A stretch of DNA of 64,000 bases from Cytidiella melzeri (taxonomy: Eukaryota > Basidiomycota > Agaricomycetes > Polyporales > Irpicaceae), in NCBI GenBank assembly GCA_022592445.1, contig JABYQR010000170.1, positions 28,033 through 92,032 of the forward strand, written 5' to 3'. Shown here one piece after another: positions 28,894-41,608 of the stretch. The notes below the pieces were generated by a model. The model made no database searches. It was not told the DNA's origin and saw only the letters and a program-made list of their open reading frames with translations. A program made the position numbers and the translations under genes. Numbering within the stretch: position 1 is the first letter of the stretch; every line of letters begins with the position of its first letter.

Positions 28894-31800
28894 ATGGTAG
28901 TACAGACCAGAGGGGGAGGTCAAGGCTCCCCCAAGAAACTCAAATTTCACGACAAGCTTCTCGGAGGCAAGAACCTCACAACCGACGCGCTACAGAAGAA
29001 GTTGAAGGCATTGCACTCGGAGCTTGCAGAGATGGACCAAGAGACTGTTGAAGCGGACTCTCTTGGCTCTGTACTGAAGGAGCTCATCAGCACCTCTATA
29101 CTTCTTCACAAAGACCGCGGCGTGAAGGCCTATGCTGCATGTTGTCTCGCCGACCTTCTCAGACTATACGCCCCGGATGCTCCCTATACGCAAGACGAAC
29201 TTCGAGACATCTTTCAATTTTTCTTCCGCCAGCTCAGTCAAGGTCTCAAGGGCGCGGACTCGCCGTACTATAACGAGTACTTTCACCTACTCGAGTCCCT
29301 CTCAACGGTCAAGAGCGTTGTCTTGGTCTGCGACCTTCCAAACGCGGACGAACTAATGGCCGAAATCTTTCGAGGGTTCTTTGGGATGGTCAGGCTTGAC
29401 TTAGCCAAGAAGATCGAACTGTTCATGTCCGACATCCTCATTGCTTTGTTGGACGAATGTCAGTCGCTACCGAACGAGGTGCTCGAGACTCTAATGGCGC
29501 AATACATGGACAAGAACGCGGCAAGTACAAATTTATACCTTACCAACAAGCAAAGCTGGCTGACTGTCATGATGTATCTTATCGTTACTTATGCCCTTCT
29601 CATAAACTTACAGCGTATGGATCAGCCTGCATACCGCCTAGCTGTCCAAGTTTGCAACGCAACAGCAGACAAGCTCCAGAGACACGTCTGCCAATACTTC
29701 ACAGACATCATTGTCACTCACGCCCGCGACGAGGAGCTTGATGAGATACGGACTGCTCACGAGCTCATCAAGCGTATCAACCGCTCGAGTCCCGCTCTTC
29801 TACACAACGTCGTTCCCCAGCTCGAGGAGGAACTTCGTGTTCAAGAAGTCGCTATCCGTGTCATGGCCACTCAGACTCTAGGGGAGATGTTCGCAGAGAA
29901 GAACGGGGCCGAGTTTGCCAGAAAATACCCGTCAACGTGGACGACTTGGCTGGCTAGGAAGAACGATCAAGTTACTGCGGTTAGACTGGCCTTCGTAGAA
30001 AGCACGAAAGGGGTCCTCGTCAATATGACTCTCACTGAGCAACGTGAACAGATCGAAGGTGCACTACCGTTTCGCATGTATATTGAGTGATGGAGTATTG
30101 ATATCTAGCACAAGAGGTTTTGCAGGCGAAACTATTGGATCCTGATGAAAAGATTCGCGCTGCTGTTTGTCGTCTGTACACTCAGATCGATTACGAAACG
30201 GCGTTGCACCACGTTTCTGAGCAACAACTGCGCAATCTTGCGGGACGCGGCCTAGACAAGAAGGTATGTGTGTTCACAGTGCTGGACAGCTTGCAATAAG
30301 TGGAATTGAGTACGTCACAGGCATCAGTTCAGGTTGAAGCCATGAAGGCAATCGCAAGGCTATATCACCTTGCATATCCAGAGATGTATGACATTTCCTT
30401 TTACGAATGTCCTCAGCTGATTTTGCAGCAGTGAGAACAATGACCCGGCAGCTCTCCAACAATTTTCCTGGATACCACAATCCATACTAACCATGTCTAC
30501 GGCCTCCTCCGATGTCAAGTAAGTAATATTGATATACCCGATGGCTTGTATCTCACGTTGATGCAGGGCTTTGGCTGAGCAAATGATTGCCGACTATATT
30601 TTACCTCTACCAGCGGCGTCTTCGTCATCCGGAAAAACAGCAGAAGTCGACGAGGTTGCATGGACCGAGCGCCTACTGTGCACTATGAAGTTCCTTGACG
30701 AGACTGCGAACAACTCACTTCGCTCGCTCTCTGGCATACGAGCAGTGTACGTACATCTGCGTCAAGCCGGCGAACTGCTAACGATTAAATTCGCTGATAA
30801 ATTGCTACGACAGTCGGCCTACCGTCTATGAGCGATATCTGCAGGCTTGCATCGACAACAACGTGAGTTCGTAGCATTTCTTAGGTAGTCTATTGGCTAA
30901 AATCGTGTAAGGGGGGCGTTATTGACGAGGACGAGGAAAATGTGGTGAACAATCTGACTATGACTATCAAACGGGTTGCAGGTCTGTTGCAAACGATGCT
31001 TCACATGTATCCGCTAACATCCTAGCCCATAGGACTGTATCCTGACCCTCAGCGAGCAACAGAAGACCTGTCGGAGTTTGCCAAAATGAATGAAGGAAGA
31101 CTCTTCAAGTTACTGAAGACTTGTATGGATCCGCAAACGGACATCAAGACACTCGTAAAGTCATCTGTAAGATCGAACAACACAATTCGTTTGCATTGGA
31201 AACTTCACTCATCGCGGCTTCAGAACGAATTCTTTCGCCGCTTGGAGCAATCTTCATCAAGCACAGTGTCAACTATGACTACGTTCACGCGACGTGCTAC
31301 GCTTCATGTGGTCAACCAATCCTCCATTCCTACGCTGCTGAAACGTATGCAGAAAGGGTCCGAAGGCGGCGTTCACGCACAGGTAGCTCAGCATGCTCAG
31401 CTGTGGTTGGTCTACATATCCAAGCATAACCCTGCCATGTATAAACTACACGTCGCAGAGCTTACAAAAGCCATCGCTGATGAGAAAAGCACTGACCTAG
31501 TAGAGGTCTCGTTACAAGCGCTAGCGGGAGTTGCGGAATGGGATGAAAAACTCGCTCCCCACGACAAGTACGAGGATCTGGTGCTTGGTTTGGAGTCTAT
31601 ACTCATAAATCTTCCCAGGCGAACACTCGAAAGGTTGCAGAGGTTCACGCGAGAATCGAGTTATCGGCATGCGAAGTTTGCCGCTCGATTACTGGCCTGC
31701 ACCAAGAACCACGAAGAGATTTGTGCAAGAGTTGTAGAGGCAAGTGCATCTATCTGGTTTTTGAAAGTTACTGACTTCGTTTCCTGCAGTTCATCGCTGA

Positions 31801-33806
31801 CTCGCTCTCGACGGAGGACTCAGAGCAGCTAACAACTGATCTCTCGGTGCTTGCCCAGCTTGTCATCAAGTCACCCGACGCCTTCGAGAGAAAAAGTGAT
31901 GTCATCATGAAGTTCCTCCTAAAGCAGGTCATCATGGCAGAGTCCGTCCTTGACAAGGTATATTTCATATGGCTAGGAGGTCTGTGTCTCTTAAAACCCT
32001 GTATAGGATGCTATGAACACCGACGAAGAATGGGTCGAAGACAATCAGATGACTCCGCAGTTGCAATGCAAACTCCTGGCGTTGAAAGTCTGTCGGAAAC
32101 GATGCTTGGCGCACGCTAATTCTGACCACGCTATGGATATCGCGAAGCCAGTGTTGCGTATGCTCATGACCTTACTGCAGCACAGCGGCTCCTTTAGTGA
32201 GGACGCCGTGGATGAGTAAGTCCGTGTCAGACCTTCCTTCGTGACTTTTGTGTGATGTGTTCCGACAGCCCCAAAGCGAAAGCTCGACTGCGGTTACAAG
32301 CAGCGACCTCCCTCTTGCACTTAGCCACGATGAAGAAATTTGCAGACAACATAGGCCCAAGTTTCGCACTGCTCGCTTTGGAGATTCAGGTAAATCCTCA
32401 GGCTTAAATCGCGATCACGCTCATCGTATATTCAGGACCCATGCTACCACGTTCGCCTGATGTTCATCATGAAACTGGTGGCCTTACTCACCGCTCGCAA
32501 ACTTCCAACCGCATACAATGTCATCTTATTCCTTGTCATCCATGACCCAGAAGCAGACGTGATAAACCGAGTGAGTATTAGCCAGAAGACTTCACAACCA
32601 ATTTTTAAACTCTGATTAGGCGAAAGCTTATGTGACGCATGTTCTGCGCAGCATGCCGAAGCGTGAGTGGTTCAGTTTGCAATCGTCGTACAACGCTCAA
32701 TAGCCTTCCACTCGTTTTGTAGAAATGCGCCTAGACACATTTGAAATGATTTTCATCCGCCTTCTACACTTATTAGCACACCACCCTGACTTCGCTATCA
32801 CGGAGGATGCTTTGCCGGATATCGCGAAGTAGGTCACCTGTCCTTCTCCCCCTTTATTGAGGTTACTCACAGCGGTGCATCAAGATACATTGATTTCTAT
32901 CTTGATCTTGTTTGCACTCCGGAAAATATTGCCTTGCTGTATCATCTGGCTATGAAGACCAAAACAATAAGAGATGCAGAGTCACATGCCCACACCGAGG
33001 TACTCGCTCTCTCCATTGAATCATTGAGCCAACAACTCGGTGTTGACTTTTCCATAGAACTTGTACGCAGTCGGAGAGCTTGCGCAGCACCTGATCAAGG
33101 CTCGGGCGAAGTCGCATTCATGGCCTTTGGAGAGCTACCCCGGTAAAATCCGCATTCCTGGTGACATTTTCAGGCCTCTGCCAAGCGTGGAAGCTGCAAA
33201 TGAGGTGATGTCAAATATCCTTGTGATGATGCCTATTACTCACAGGATGCGGCGTAGGTTCTGAAGACGATCTACCTTCCTGAGGCTGTCCTGTCGTGGC
33301 TGGCAGAGAAGCAAACACGAGGCCCTGTAGACAAGGTAAAAGGCAGTTTGTTGTCGGTGGGTGCTCCCATACTGATCTATGTGTTCGATGCAGGAGAAGC
33401 AGAAGGCAGAGCGGCGGGCGCCCGCTAAGAGAAAAGCTCCTGTCCCTAAGGCTAATGGTCACCTGAAGTATGCGACAGCCGATTATGCGCGGATAAGGGC
33501 TAATGTCATCTCTCAGGAAACCACGGGTTAGCGCGAAACGCAGGAAGGGCAAAGTTTCTGACGACGAAGATGAATCGTCGGAGTCTGAGGAGGATAGTGG
33601 AAGCGACGACGAGATCAAACCACAGGGATCGCCGGAAATATTGGAAGAGGAGAAGGAAGAGAGCAACAAAACGGAAGAGAGGCCAGGACGGAGTGCTCGT
33701 ACTCGTGCGCAGGTATGCACCGACTTGTTTCATGTTTGTGCCGTCGCTTACTCTACTCTAGGCGTTGATCAAGCAGCAGACGAGGAAGTCGGCAAGCAAG
33801 AGGTAG
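28894..33806 (+). CDS. PDS5: Sister chromatid cohesion factor Pds5
   Basis: HEAT-repeat regulator that binds cohesin with Wapl and Eco1 and controls its loading and release in the nucleus. The first exon starts M-V-V-Q-T-R-G-G-G and contains the Pds5 N-terminus (L-K-F-H-D-K-L, V-K-A-Y-A-A-C-C-L-A-D-L-L-R-L-Y-A-P-D-A-P-Y) and Y-F-H-L-L-E-S-L-S. Later exons give L-D-P-D-E-K-I-R-A-A-V-C, a central HEAT region (31,086-32,219) and the conserved Y-H-V-R-L-M-F-I-M-K-L (32,440). The tail (33,400-33,806) is disordered, acidic and basic (K-P-R-V-S-A-K-R-R-K-G-K, D-D-E-D-E-S-S-E-S-E-E-D), ending A-L-I-K-Q-Q-T-R-K-S-A-S-K-R before TAG. About 15-18 introns of 50-90 nt; about 1,250 residues. One intron (29,521-29,613) appears to be GC-AG and is in frame without a stop. 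Confidence 0.95.
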
Positions 33807-33917
33807 AGGGAAGTCGCAGTCTCCGAGGAAGACATATTCTATGGTACTATTTGCGTTGTCATCTCGTCTTCATCTTTGTCGTGTCGCTATCTCGATCCAC
33901 GCTTTCGTCGCCCTTTC

Positions 33918-34793
33918 CCATGAGCAACCTCACCCGCCAGTGGGAGGTTTCCTGTATGAATTTTCTTGCAAAGATATCAGTAATAGCATTGTTTGTCAGT
34001 AGCTGGAGCCTGTTCTTTCTCGTGAGTGTCGCACCACAAAGCTTCATCTCTAGATCTATCCAATAGGCGCTCCTTCAGCCACTTTACCCAATACCACAAC
34101 AAGGGAGAAAGCCACTGAGGAAACGCTCGTAGCTTGTGCAAGGGCGGTCTAATGGCCTCGCAAAGTTAGTCAACGCAAAGCTCAGCGCACCTGTGCTTGT
34201 ACTCATAACCCCTCACAGCGCAATCACAATATGCGGCAGCAGCAAGGGCACCCCTCATGCTATCTCCAAGCAACCGAGTCCCTCCACCAGTGAGCCTTTC
34301 GCTATCGCCAACAACCAACAGAGAATAACTGTACAATCCCAACAGGTTCAAATGCCTCCCGATATACACCCTCTACCAGATTCCGTGACACCATACGTAC
34401 GTTCAACCGCTTGAAAACCCTCATAACACGGTTGGTTTGATTGCTTGACATCCGTAGTTCGTCTATCCCTTCACTCTCGAGCCACACGTACTCACCCTAG
34501 AGCAATCGCGTCGCTCAACACTGGCTGCGCACGCAGCACGTCGAGAGGCGTACCTAAAGTCTCGAGAAGATGACAAGGAGCGGCGGAAACGCGACGCGCT
34601 ACGTCGAATCGCACCTGGTTTTCAGCCCCAAAGCGCTCCTTTGACTCCGACGAAGAGAGCCAGCGCTGTTCCGACAGACCTCTCCAGTATTGCTTCAGAA
34701 GGGGCTGGCGCAGAGCATACCGGCCACACTGGATCAAAGTCTGTCATGGAGGACCTAGTGGACCAGCTGGCGGCTTTGGATGCGATGCATTAG
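33918..34793 (+). CDS. Small basic protein of unknown function
   Basis: Two well-supported coding blocks: one ending near 34,397 before a GTACGT donor (P-D-I-H-P-L-P-D-S-V-T-P-Y), and a last exon from about 34,457 (acceptor CATCCGTAG) reading F-V-Y-P-F-T-L-E-P-H-V-L-T-L-E-Q-S-R, then a very basic helix (R-R-E-A-Y-L-K-S-R-E-D-D-K-E-R-R-K-R), Ser/Thr/Pro-rich sequence and an acidic C-terminus (M-E-D-L-V-D-Q-L-A-A-L-D) before TAG at 34,791. The 5' end is uncertain; ATG at 33,918 followed by a GTTTCC donor is the best candidate. I do not recognise the family. Confidence 0.4.
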
Positions 34794-35219
34794 GACTAGT
34801 AATATCGATCTATGGATGACCTCTTGGATATCCCGGATAGTGAGGTATCGTGGCATCGCACCATGCGAGCGTACTCAACACAACGAATAGACCACCACTG
34901 ACTCAGAGGTGCGCATGATTGTTGTTCGTGTCATGTGTACCACTGTGAACGAGAGAAATGAATGCTGTACTAGACTCGTGGAATATCATATCCTCTCCTC
35001 ATATTCATCTTATCGCATGTTCAATCGCGTCCGTACCTTGAAGTCCGCAGAGCATGCCCTGGGTGTTCAGAGTCTCGTCACGATCCAATTCTGCCACCTA
35101 CGCTCCCCCGCTCGGAAGATGTGTCACCCACTTATTGACGTCTCGATAATGTATACTCATACAAGATACATTGCATATCTATCACTAAGGCTACAGCTAT
35201 GGCTGAATATCACGATGAA
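34794..35219. other. Intergenic, convergent 3' ends
   Basis: Lies between the 3' end of the plus-strand small gene and the 3' end of LTN1. No coding block or RNA gene seen. Confidence 0.5.
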
Positions 35220-38200
35220 TCATTGTATAATTTCGGATCTACATAAGGGACAACTTGAAGAATGGCTAGAATTGAACCACTGAGATGAACATGTAAGCCG
35301 AAGAGTCACCCTAGATATTGGAATGTGACCGACCTTATACAAACATCCGGCGTGGAATCTGTTCTTGCAAGTCTTGCAGGGTTTCTTGGGAAGCGTGCCG
35401 TCCATAGCACTGATCATTCTGCGGCATCATCAGCATTTGCGTGTTCGGGTGCAACAGAGAGACATACGAGTAACATATAGCGCATTCAGACTGGCCTTCA
35501 AAGTGCGACGTGACGTTCTTTTTGAAGAATGCTAGACCGTCGAGAATACTGCCGCTCTATTGAAGAATGTGAGTGCGCGTTCATGTAGGCAAAAACAAGG
35601 CCGTTACCCGGAATGTCAGAATTTGCTGGACGCCCAGGATCCAAGATCGCCATCTATCTTCTGTCACACCGACTCTGTTGGAATCCTTCGTAATGATAGT
35701 ATGGAGAGGAAAGTCCGGCGGCAATTTCAGTTTCAGCTCCAAAGAGTACTCGTCGACGGCGAAAGCTGCAGTGATCTCGCTAACAGCATTCGCAACCTTG
35801 ACCGTAAAGGTCTCGTCTGAAAGCTCAGCGGCGAGCGACGGATCTTTGACTTGAGCCAGCTCCGCTCGGATAATCGCGGGAGAGAAATGCGTAGAGGTAT
35901 AGCTCGTCACCGTCCCCGATAGTTGACGATCTCGACAATCCAAAAGCCAGTTCCGGATCAAGGATGGAACGAGGAGGAGTGCGCGGTAGTAGAGATGGGC
36001 AGCAAGCAGGGAGAGTCCGATGGGTGTCTCTGTGGAATATACTAATTCACAAAAGTGGTCAACATGCGAGCCGATAGAACTTTAATGGATAACTCACGTT
36101 CGAGGTAGAACTCGTCAACTTCCCATATGTCCAACTTCACCGCTTTCGCCGAGCCTCCATACAAGCGGAGGATAGAGAAAATATGTGGGAGGAAACGCTC
36201 CGTCACGAGATCTTCTCGTCGCAGATGATCCATGTACCCGGACTTGACTTTCAACGACTATCACTGGCTTCAGTATCGCTAACCACTGCAACTGCAAATC
36301 CTCCTGACATACCGCATTTGTAAACAAGTCAAAAACAAGCATCCATGTCAACAGATATCCGAATATGCTGTGGTTATGGGAGCTTGCATCGACGTCTTCG
36401 TCCAAAAAGCTATTCTGCACCAGCTGAATCAGCTCTGCGGGTAGGTCCAAAGGTATTGTCTCGTCTGATTCAACGCTTGCTTCAACCACCAGATACTCCG
36501 TGCGCTTATTCGCAGCCTCTCGAAGCATCTTGTAGGCCATTTGGGGCACATATGCCGAGGCATCGGTGACGAGATGGCACATCTACCCAAAGCAGTGAGT
36601 AAACGATTGTAAGCCACCATCGATCCCCGCGCACCTTTGACAAAGTGTCGTTGCCGATCAGCGACTGTGGTAGATCTTGGACAATGGTAAGAGCGAGTTC
36701 ACGACAGACGCTGAGCGGTGTGCTGATAGCATTGTCACCTACAGATATCCGTCAGGTCTTTGCTACGGTGAAATACAGTAGCACTCACTGGGCTTCTTGG
36801 CAACTAAATCTCTGACCATAGTGAGAATCGCACTCCGACGGTCGTCCCAACCACCACGCAGACTTCGGTTCGTAGAGGTCAAGTCTTCAATGGCAATGAT
36901 CAGCTTCAAAGTTCGGCTAAGCAGGGGTAGGGTCGATTCTTCCTCAAACGAGCAGTTCTGTGACATGAAATGAGTTCGAAATTCCCCAACCTAGAAGGAT
37001 CAACTACCTACCTCGAGGTTGTTTTCCACGACATCGTAGATCAAATCCCAATGAGAGCCAGGCACGTTCTGCAGAATCGGCGCAAGGTGCAAGAACACGC
37101 AGGTCATCTCGCTGTCCACCTCCTCATCGAGGTCCTCGTCTGAGGTGATCCACTGTTGGCATGCCTTGACAACATTGACCGCCCTAGGAGTTGGAAGAAA
37201 CACCACGTCCGACTCAGGGTCAGGAGCCACTGCGGCCAGTCTCCTCAACGTCCAAAGACCTTCCGTGTTAGCCCTGGAAGCTGGAATCCCGAACATGGTG
37301 GCGGCCAACTCGTTTCGAAGTCTGTCCAGCATAGGCGGTTCCGGCGCGTACTGTGTCACTGAAAAGGTGATTGCGATAGATGCGTGCGGAGCTACACATG
37401 TCACGGCCGTGAATTCAGCTACCCTTCTGTGTGATCGTCCCATCAGGGGACGCACCTGTGTTCCCGATTTTTCTAGCAAGCGTGACAAACTGTTCTGCAT
37501 CCTGTTTACTCGCGTTTGAAAATAAATGTTGCAGCACGAGTCGCAGGATGCGAGACTTCCTATACACACCTGAGCCTTCGTGCGGATGAATGAGTACCCT
37601 GAGCAAAGCCTCAACCCCCGTAGACTGCTGTGCTGCCGTCACCGTGGTCTGACCGAGGCGCGAAGCAACCTGAGAAAGCCACCCCTGCTCGTAATCCTCC
37701 GCAAGCAAATACGCAGCAATCTGATCCACTCTCCGAATCAATCTCAACAGTTCACCACGAGCAGTGTGTTCGGCAAACACGGGACTGGTCGCAAAAGGCA
37801 CATCCAAAACATCCGTGGCATACACCTTGAGAGCGTAAAAGTGTCGCAGCGCCCAGATGTTTTCCCTGGCGAGGTCTCGGTCTTGCAAAAAGTATAGGAG
37901 GAGGGTAGAAACCATGCGTGCATAAGAAGAGAAACCCGTTTGGTCAAACGTCTCAGGTTCCACGTTCGGCTCGTCCGGCACTCCAGGAAAGGCCAAGGGA
38001 TCAATGACGGCTAGGCTAGCACCGGAAGACTGTCCCGGTAGGTAATTGAGCGTATCGTCCAGTTTTGTCTGAGAGAGCACGACGTCGCCAAACATCTCTT
38101 CTCCAAAGTGGGGGATGCCGTTCGTCATCTTCTCGACAAATGTAGACAGTCTGAACATGGTCAATCAACTTTCAATAAGGGAAGAAAACGAGGATATCAC

Positions 38201-41200
38201 CCACCTGATAGGGACAGTGCAATCTGCAATGATACCTTGCAGTCGGTTCTTCACTAGGGAAACAGTAGCCAGCCTCATGCTTTCGGAGAGCTTAGCGAGA
38301 CCGTTGTCCCACAGCGACGCGACGTCCAAAGACCCAATCAACCCAGACGACGTCGACAGTGAGGGAATCACGTACGCAAAAACAAATATGTCGCGCAGCG
38401 TAGCCACCACTGACTGTTCATGCATGGTCGCCAGCACATTTTCCCGAGCTACAGTCCGCAGGAGGCTAAGGAGGCCGTCCACAGACGTTGCTGAACCATG
38501 ACCATGTAGACAGTCGTTCACGTGCTGCGAGAACGTAGCACAGATCGTCGTCGAGACGCCAGTAAAGCATTCACGGGAGATGAAAGGGTCTAGTAAGAAG
38601 GGTGTGAGTAGCTTGATCGCAGCGAGTCCAGAACAATATATGTACTCACCCGGATTCTCGAGAAGCCGCTGCAACAACGTCAAACTCACAGAGTCATTCG
38701 CACCTTGGGATGAAGCCAAGAGGAGACGCGAAACAGCGTTGTCCAACTCGTCGGCCGAGGGACGGAGTACAGCGCTCAGGTTACCCTCCGTAGCAATGTC
38801 CAGAAGCGCGGAAAGACTCGCCGACAACTCTTCTGGGTGTTCAGCTAAGGCGTGTAGCAAGGCGTGCCATAGCGAGCTGCGCCGCTCGTCGTCACCTCGG
38901 TGTGCGAAATAGACACGCAGGATCCTAGGCGAAAAAATGAGTAGACGATATGCAGTCTTGTACACCGTCTCGTCTATACCCTGATATAAATCAAGTCAGC
39001 CTTCAGACCCAATTTGTGGCGATTTAGTTTGTTTGCCAGACATACCGACACCAGCTCGGCATTGCCAAACAGTTCTGACCCAAAGGTGTCCAACACCGAC
39101 ACAAAGGAGCCTAACCGTGAGGACGCTACTTCTGATACGTTGCACCCCGTCTCTTCTCCCAAGGTTTGCTCAATCTGTGAGAGAATCGAACGCACGATCT
39201 CCTCCGTGAGAGCGTTGTTCGCATGGTGGAGCTTCGTGTCCGGAGGAAACGCTGATCCGAAGACTTTCACAACGGAGGACAGCAGCGTGGGTATCGGCTG
39301 GTCTTTAGCGCGTAGATGATTTCGTATAGACGACACAAGTGCGTCCCAGACTCCATCAGCGATACCTACAAGAAGAGTGTTGAGCTTTCCCACAAGGAGC
39401 TGTAGTTCAAGGTTCACGTTTCCACCCTACCTTCGTCGATCTGTGTGACCGCTCTCAGCGTCCTCGCCAAGTACTCCGCAGCGAGCTTCTCATCGACCTT
39501 GAGCCGCTGCGCCACAATCTCTTCCCAAGCGCGGTTGACCTGGTCACACATCAGCGTGCGTGCCGTCATTGTCAAGTCGCCTTCTTCCTCGTCTCCAAGG
39601 AGCGCCTCCCCGTCATCTGACAGCAGACGCCGCGACATGAACACACTACATTCAAGCACAGAAGACATGAGTGCTGCGGACGCAGCTGCCCTGTCCAGTC
39701 CACTGAGCGCACGGCCGTCGACTGCGGCCCAAAACGATGTGAACAGTGTTTGTATGGGTGAGGACACCGAAGCCAACACCTGACAATGAACAACGACACA
39801 ACCATCACTGAATGGCAAGAAGAAGAAAAAGAGGGTAGTTACTTACTGACGACGGGATTGTGGAAAGGACAACGAGCACAGCTGGGTAACCCTGCGTGGG
39901 TGTACCCATGCATCCCAACTCCAAAAACTGCCTGAACTCTTGGTATGGGATGGAAGGACCCTGCGCAGCAACAGTGGCAGAAACTGTAATCTCGTTCGGC
40001 GGCTCTTCATCATCATCTGACCCCGAGTCGTCTTCACCGTCGACAGCAGACGTAGCAGCGAGTTGCCATGATGAGGGGTAACCTGAATGCCAGCAAGCCT
40101 GAGGATGAGCCCGAGTTCCCAAGTCGTGTACGGTGAACATCTGATCATGAGCGAGAACATACCTTTCAAGAAAAGCATCAACGGCTGCCACATCGCGCTT
40201 CTCACACCCGAGTCCGGCTCAATCCACGCTGATCTCAAGGTTGCTCTGCTGAGCGTCGGAAGTAATGCAGCTAAGTGACCTGTTCATAACCTAGTCAGCT
40301 TAAGCAATGGGAAGCTTCTGCATTGTATTTCCTTCACGCACCTGGAGAGCTTTGCACGACGGTCGAGAGGAACGACCAAGCAGCGCGCCTGACACCCGGC
40401 TGGTTAAACCCAAATGCCTGCAACTGATCCTGGACAAACGGGGCTTCTGGTGCGTGGTAAAGAGCAGACCACAGAGCAGGATTATCCAACGACTTGAAGA
40501 TCTCTTCGTAATTTGCGCTCTCAGATAGCACAGCTTTCAAGTAGGTGCCTGTCGATATATCCTGTGAGCTGGGGTTTTTCCAGAATACGATCAATCTCAC
40601 GCACTGAACAACCATTGCGCTGCCCCAAATGCACCGATTCTAAGCCGCGCCGCCCGATCCTCTTCGTTCTCCTCGTCTTCCTCACCTTTAGTGCGACCAG
40701 ACAAGTCGTCGTCGTTGACGGTCGGCTGTGAAGTTCTCCCACCAACACCTTTTCGACCAGGAGGTGGCGGAGGCGCGACCGGCTGTGGAGGATTCACGGA
40801 CATGTATATTGCTGATGGGTCCAGTAAGGAGCGATAGACGAGGTCCCAGAGTTGGCAGAGAGTATTATCGCTGAGGTGCAGCTTTTGTCCGCGGCTGTCT
40901 TGCTCCGAGACGGTAGACACAACGGTGCACTTCGTCCACGAGTCTCTAGCATAGCTGGCAACCTGACGGTCGACGTCGAATGCAGCCATGCACCAGGTTC
41001 CGACGATGTATTCCGCTTGGTCCGCGTCCGCGACATCTCGTAGGAATGCAAAGAGTCTCTCAGGTACAGGACTCGGAAGCTTGAGTATCGAGGAATGCAA
41101 TGTCACTGCGAGGTAGCGTATCCTTCGCGATGGATGCAAGAACAGAGAAGGAACGTGATGTAGCTAATCAAAAGATCTCTGAGCATTCCATGCACATCTC

Positions 41201-41608
41201 TCGCGCCCACACATAGAGACGTACCCACACAGGCAAAGCGTCCACAACAGCGCTCAACCGCCACTCCTCTGCCTTTGCGGTCTCCGTCCAGTCCGCCTGA
41301 AAATCTTCGAGAGCCCGCCGTTTCGTGACCGAGTCCTTCTTTGCCAACCTGCGGAGCACGACCAACAGCTCTGCGGGTACGACTTGCGCAATCCCAAGTG
41401 TATCCAGCGGATCGGGGCGTGCAGGCGCAGGCTTGACGGGGGCGATGTACACCTTTTTCCTGACCTCCTTCCCCTTCTTTCCCTTTTCCTTTCCCTTCAC
41501 CTTCTTGTCTTTCGGCAGCTGGGGTACGCCGTCTTGTGCGCCTCCTGCGGCTTTGCGCGCGTGCTTCTTCCTGGTCCCAGAGGAGGCAGAAGACTTTCCT
41601 TTGGCCAT
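35220..41608 (-). CDS. LTN1: E3 ubiquitin ligase listerin (Ltn1/Rkr1)
   Basis: The ligase of the ribosome-associated quality control complex; it ubiquitinates nascent chains stuck on 60S subunits. The N-terminus starts [16 protein letters not shown] at 41,608, with a Lys-rich tail then the conserved D-P-L-D-T-L-G ... [13 protein letters not shown] long HEAT/ARM solenoid follows through about 15-18 exons. The C-terminus holds the RWD region and the diagnostic RINGv: E-C-A-I-C-Y-S, then [26 protein letters not shown] and C-P-L-C-R, each block split by a short intron (donor GTATGT after Y-S; another after C-L-Y-K). All zinc ligands are present. About 1,800 residues, the family's usual size. No disrupting stop found. 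Confidence 0.94.
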
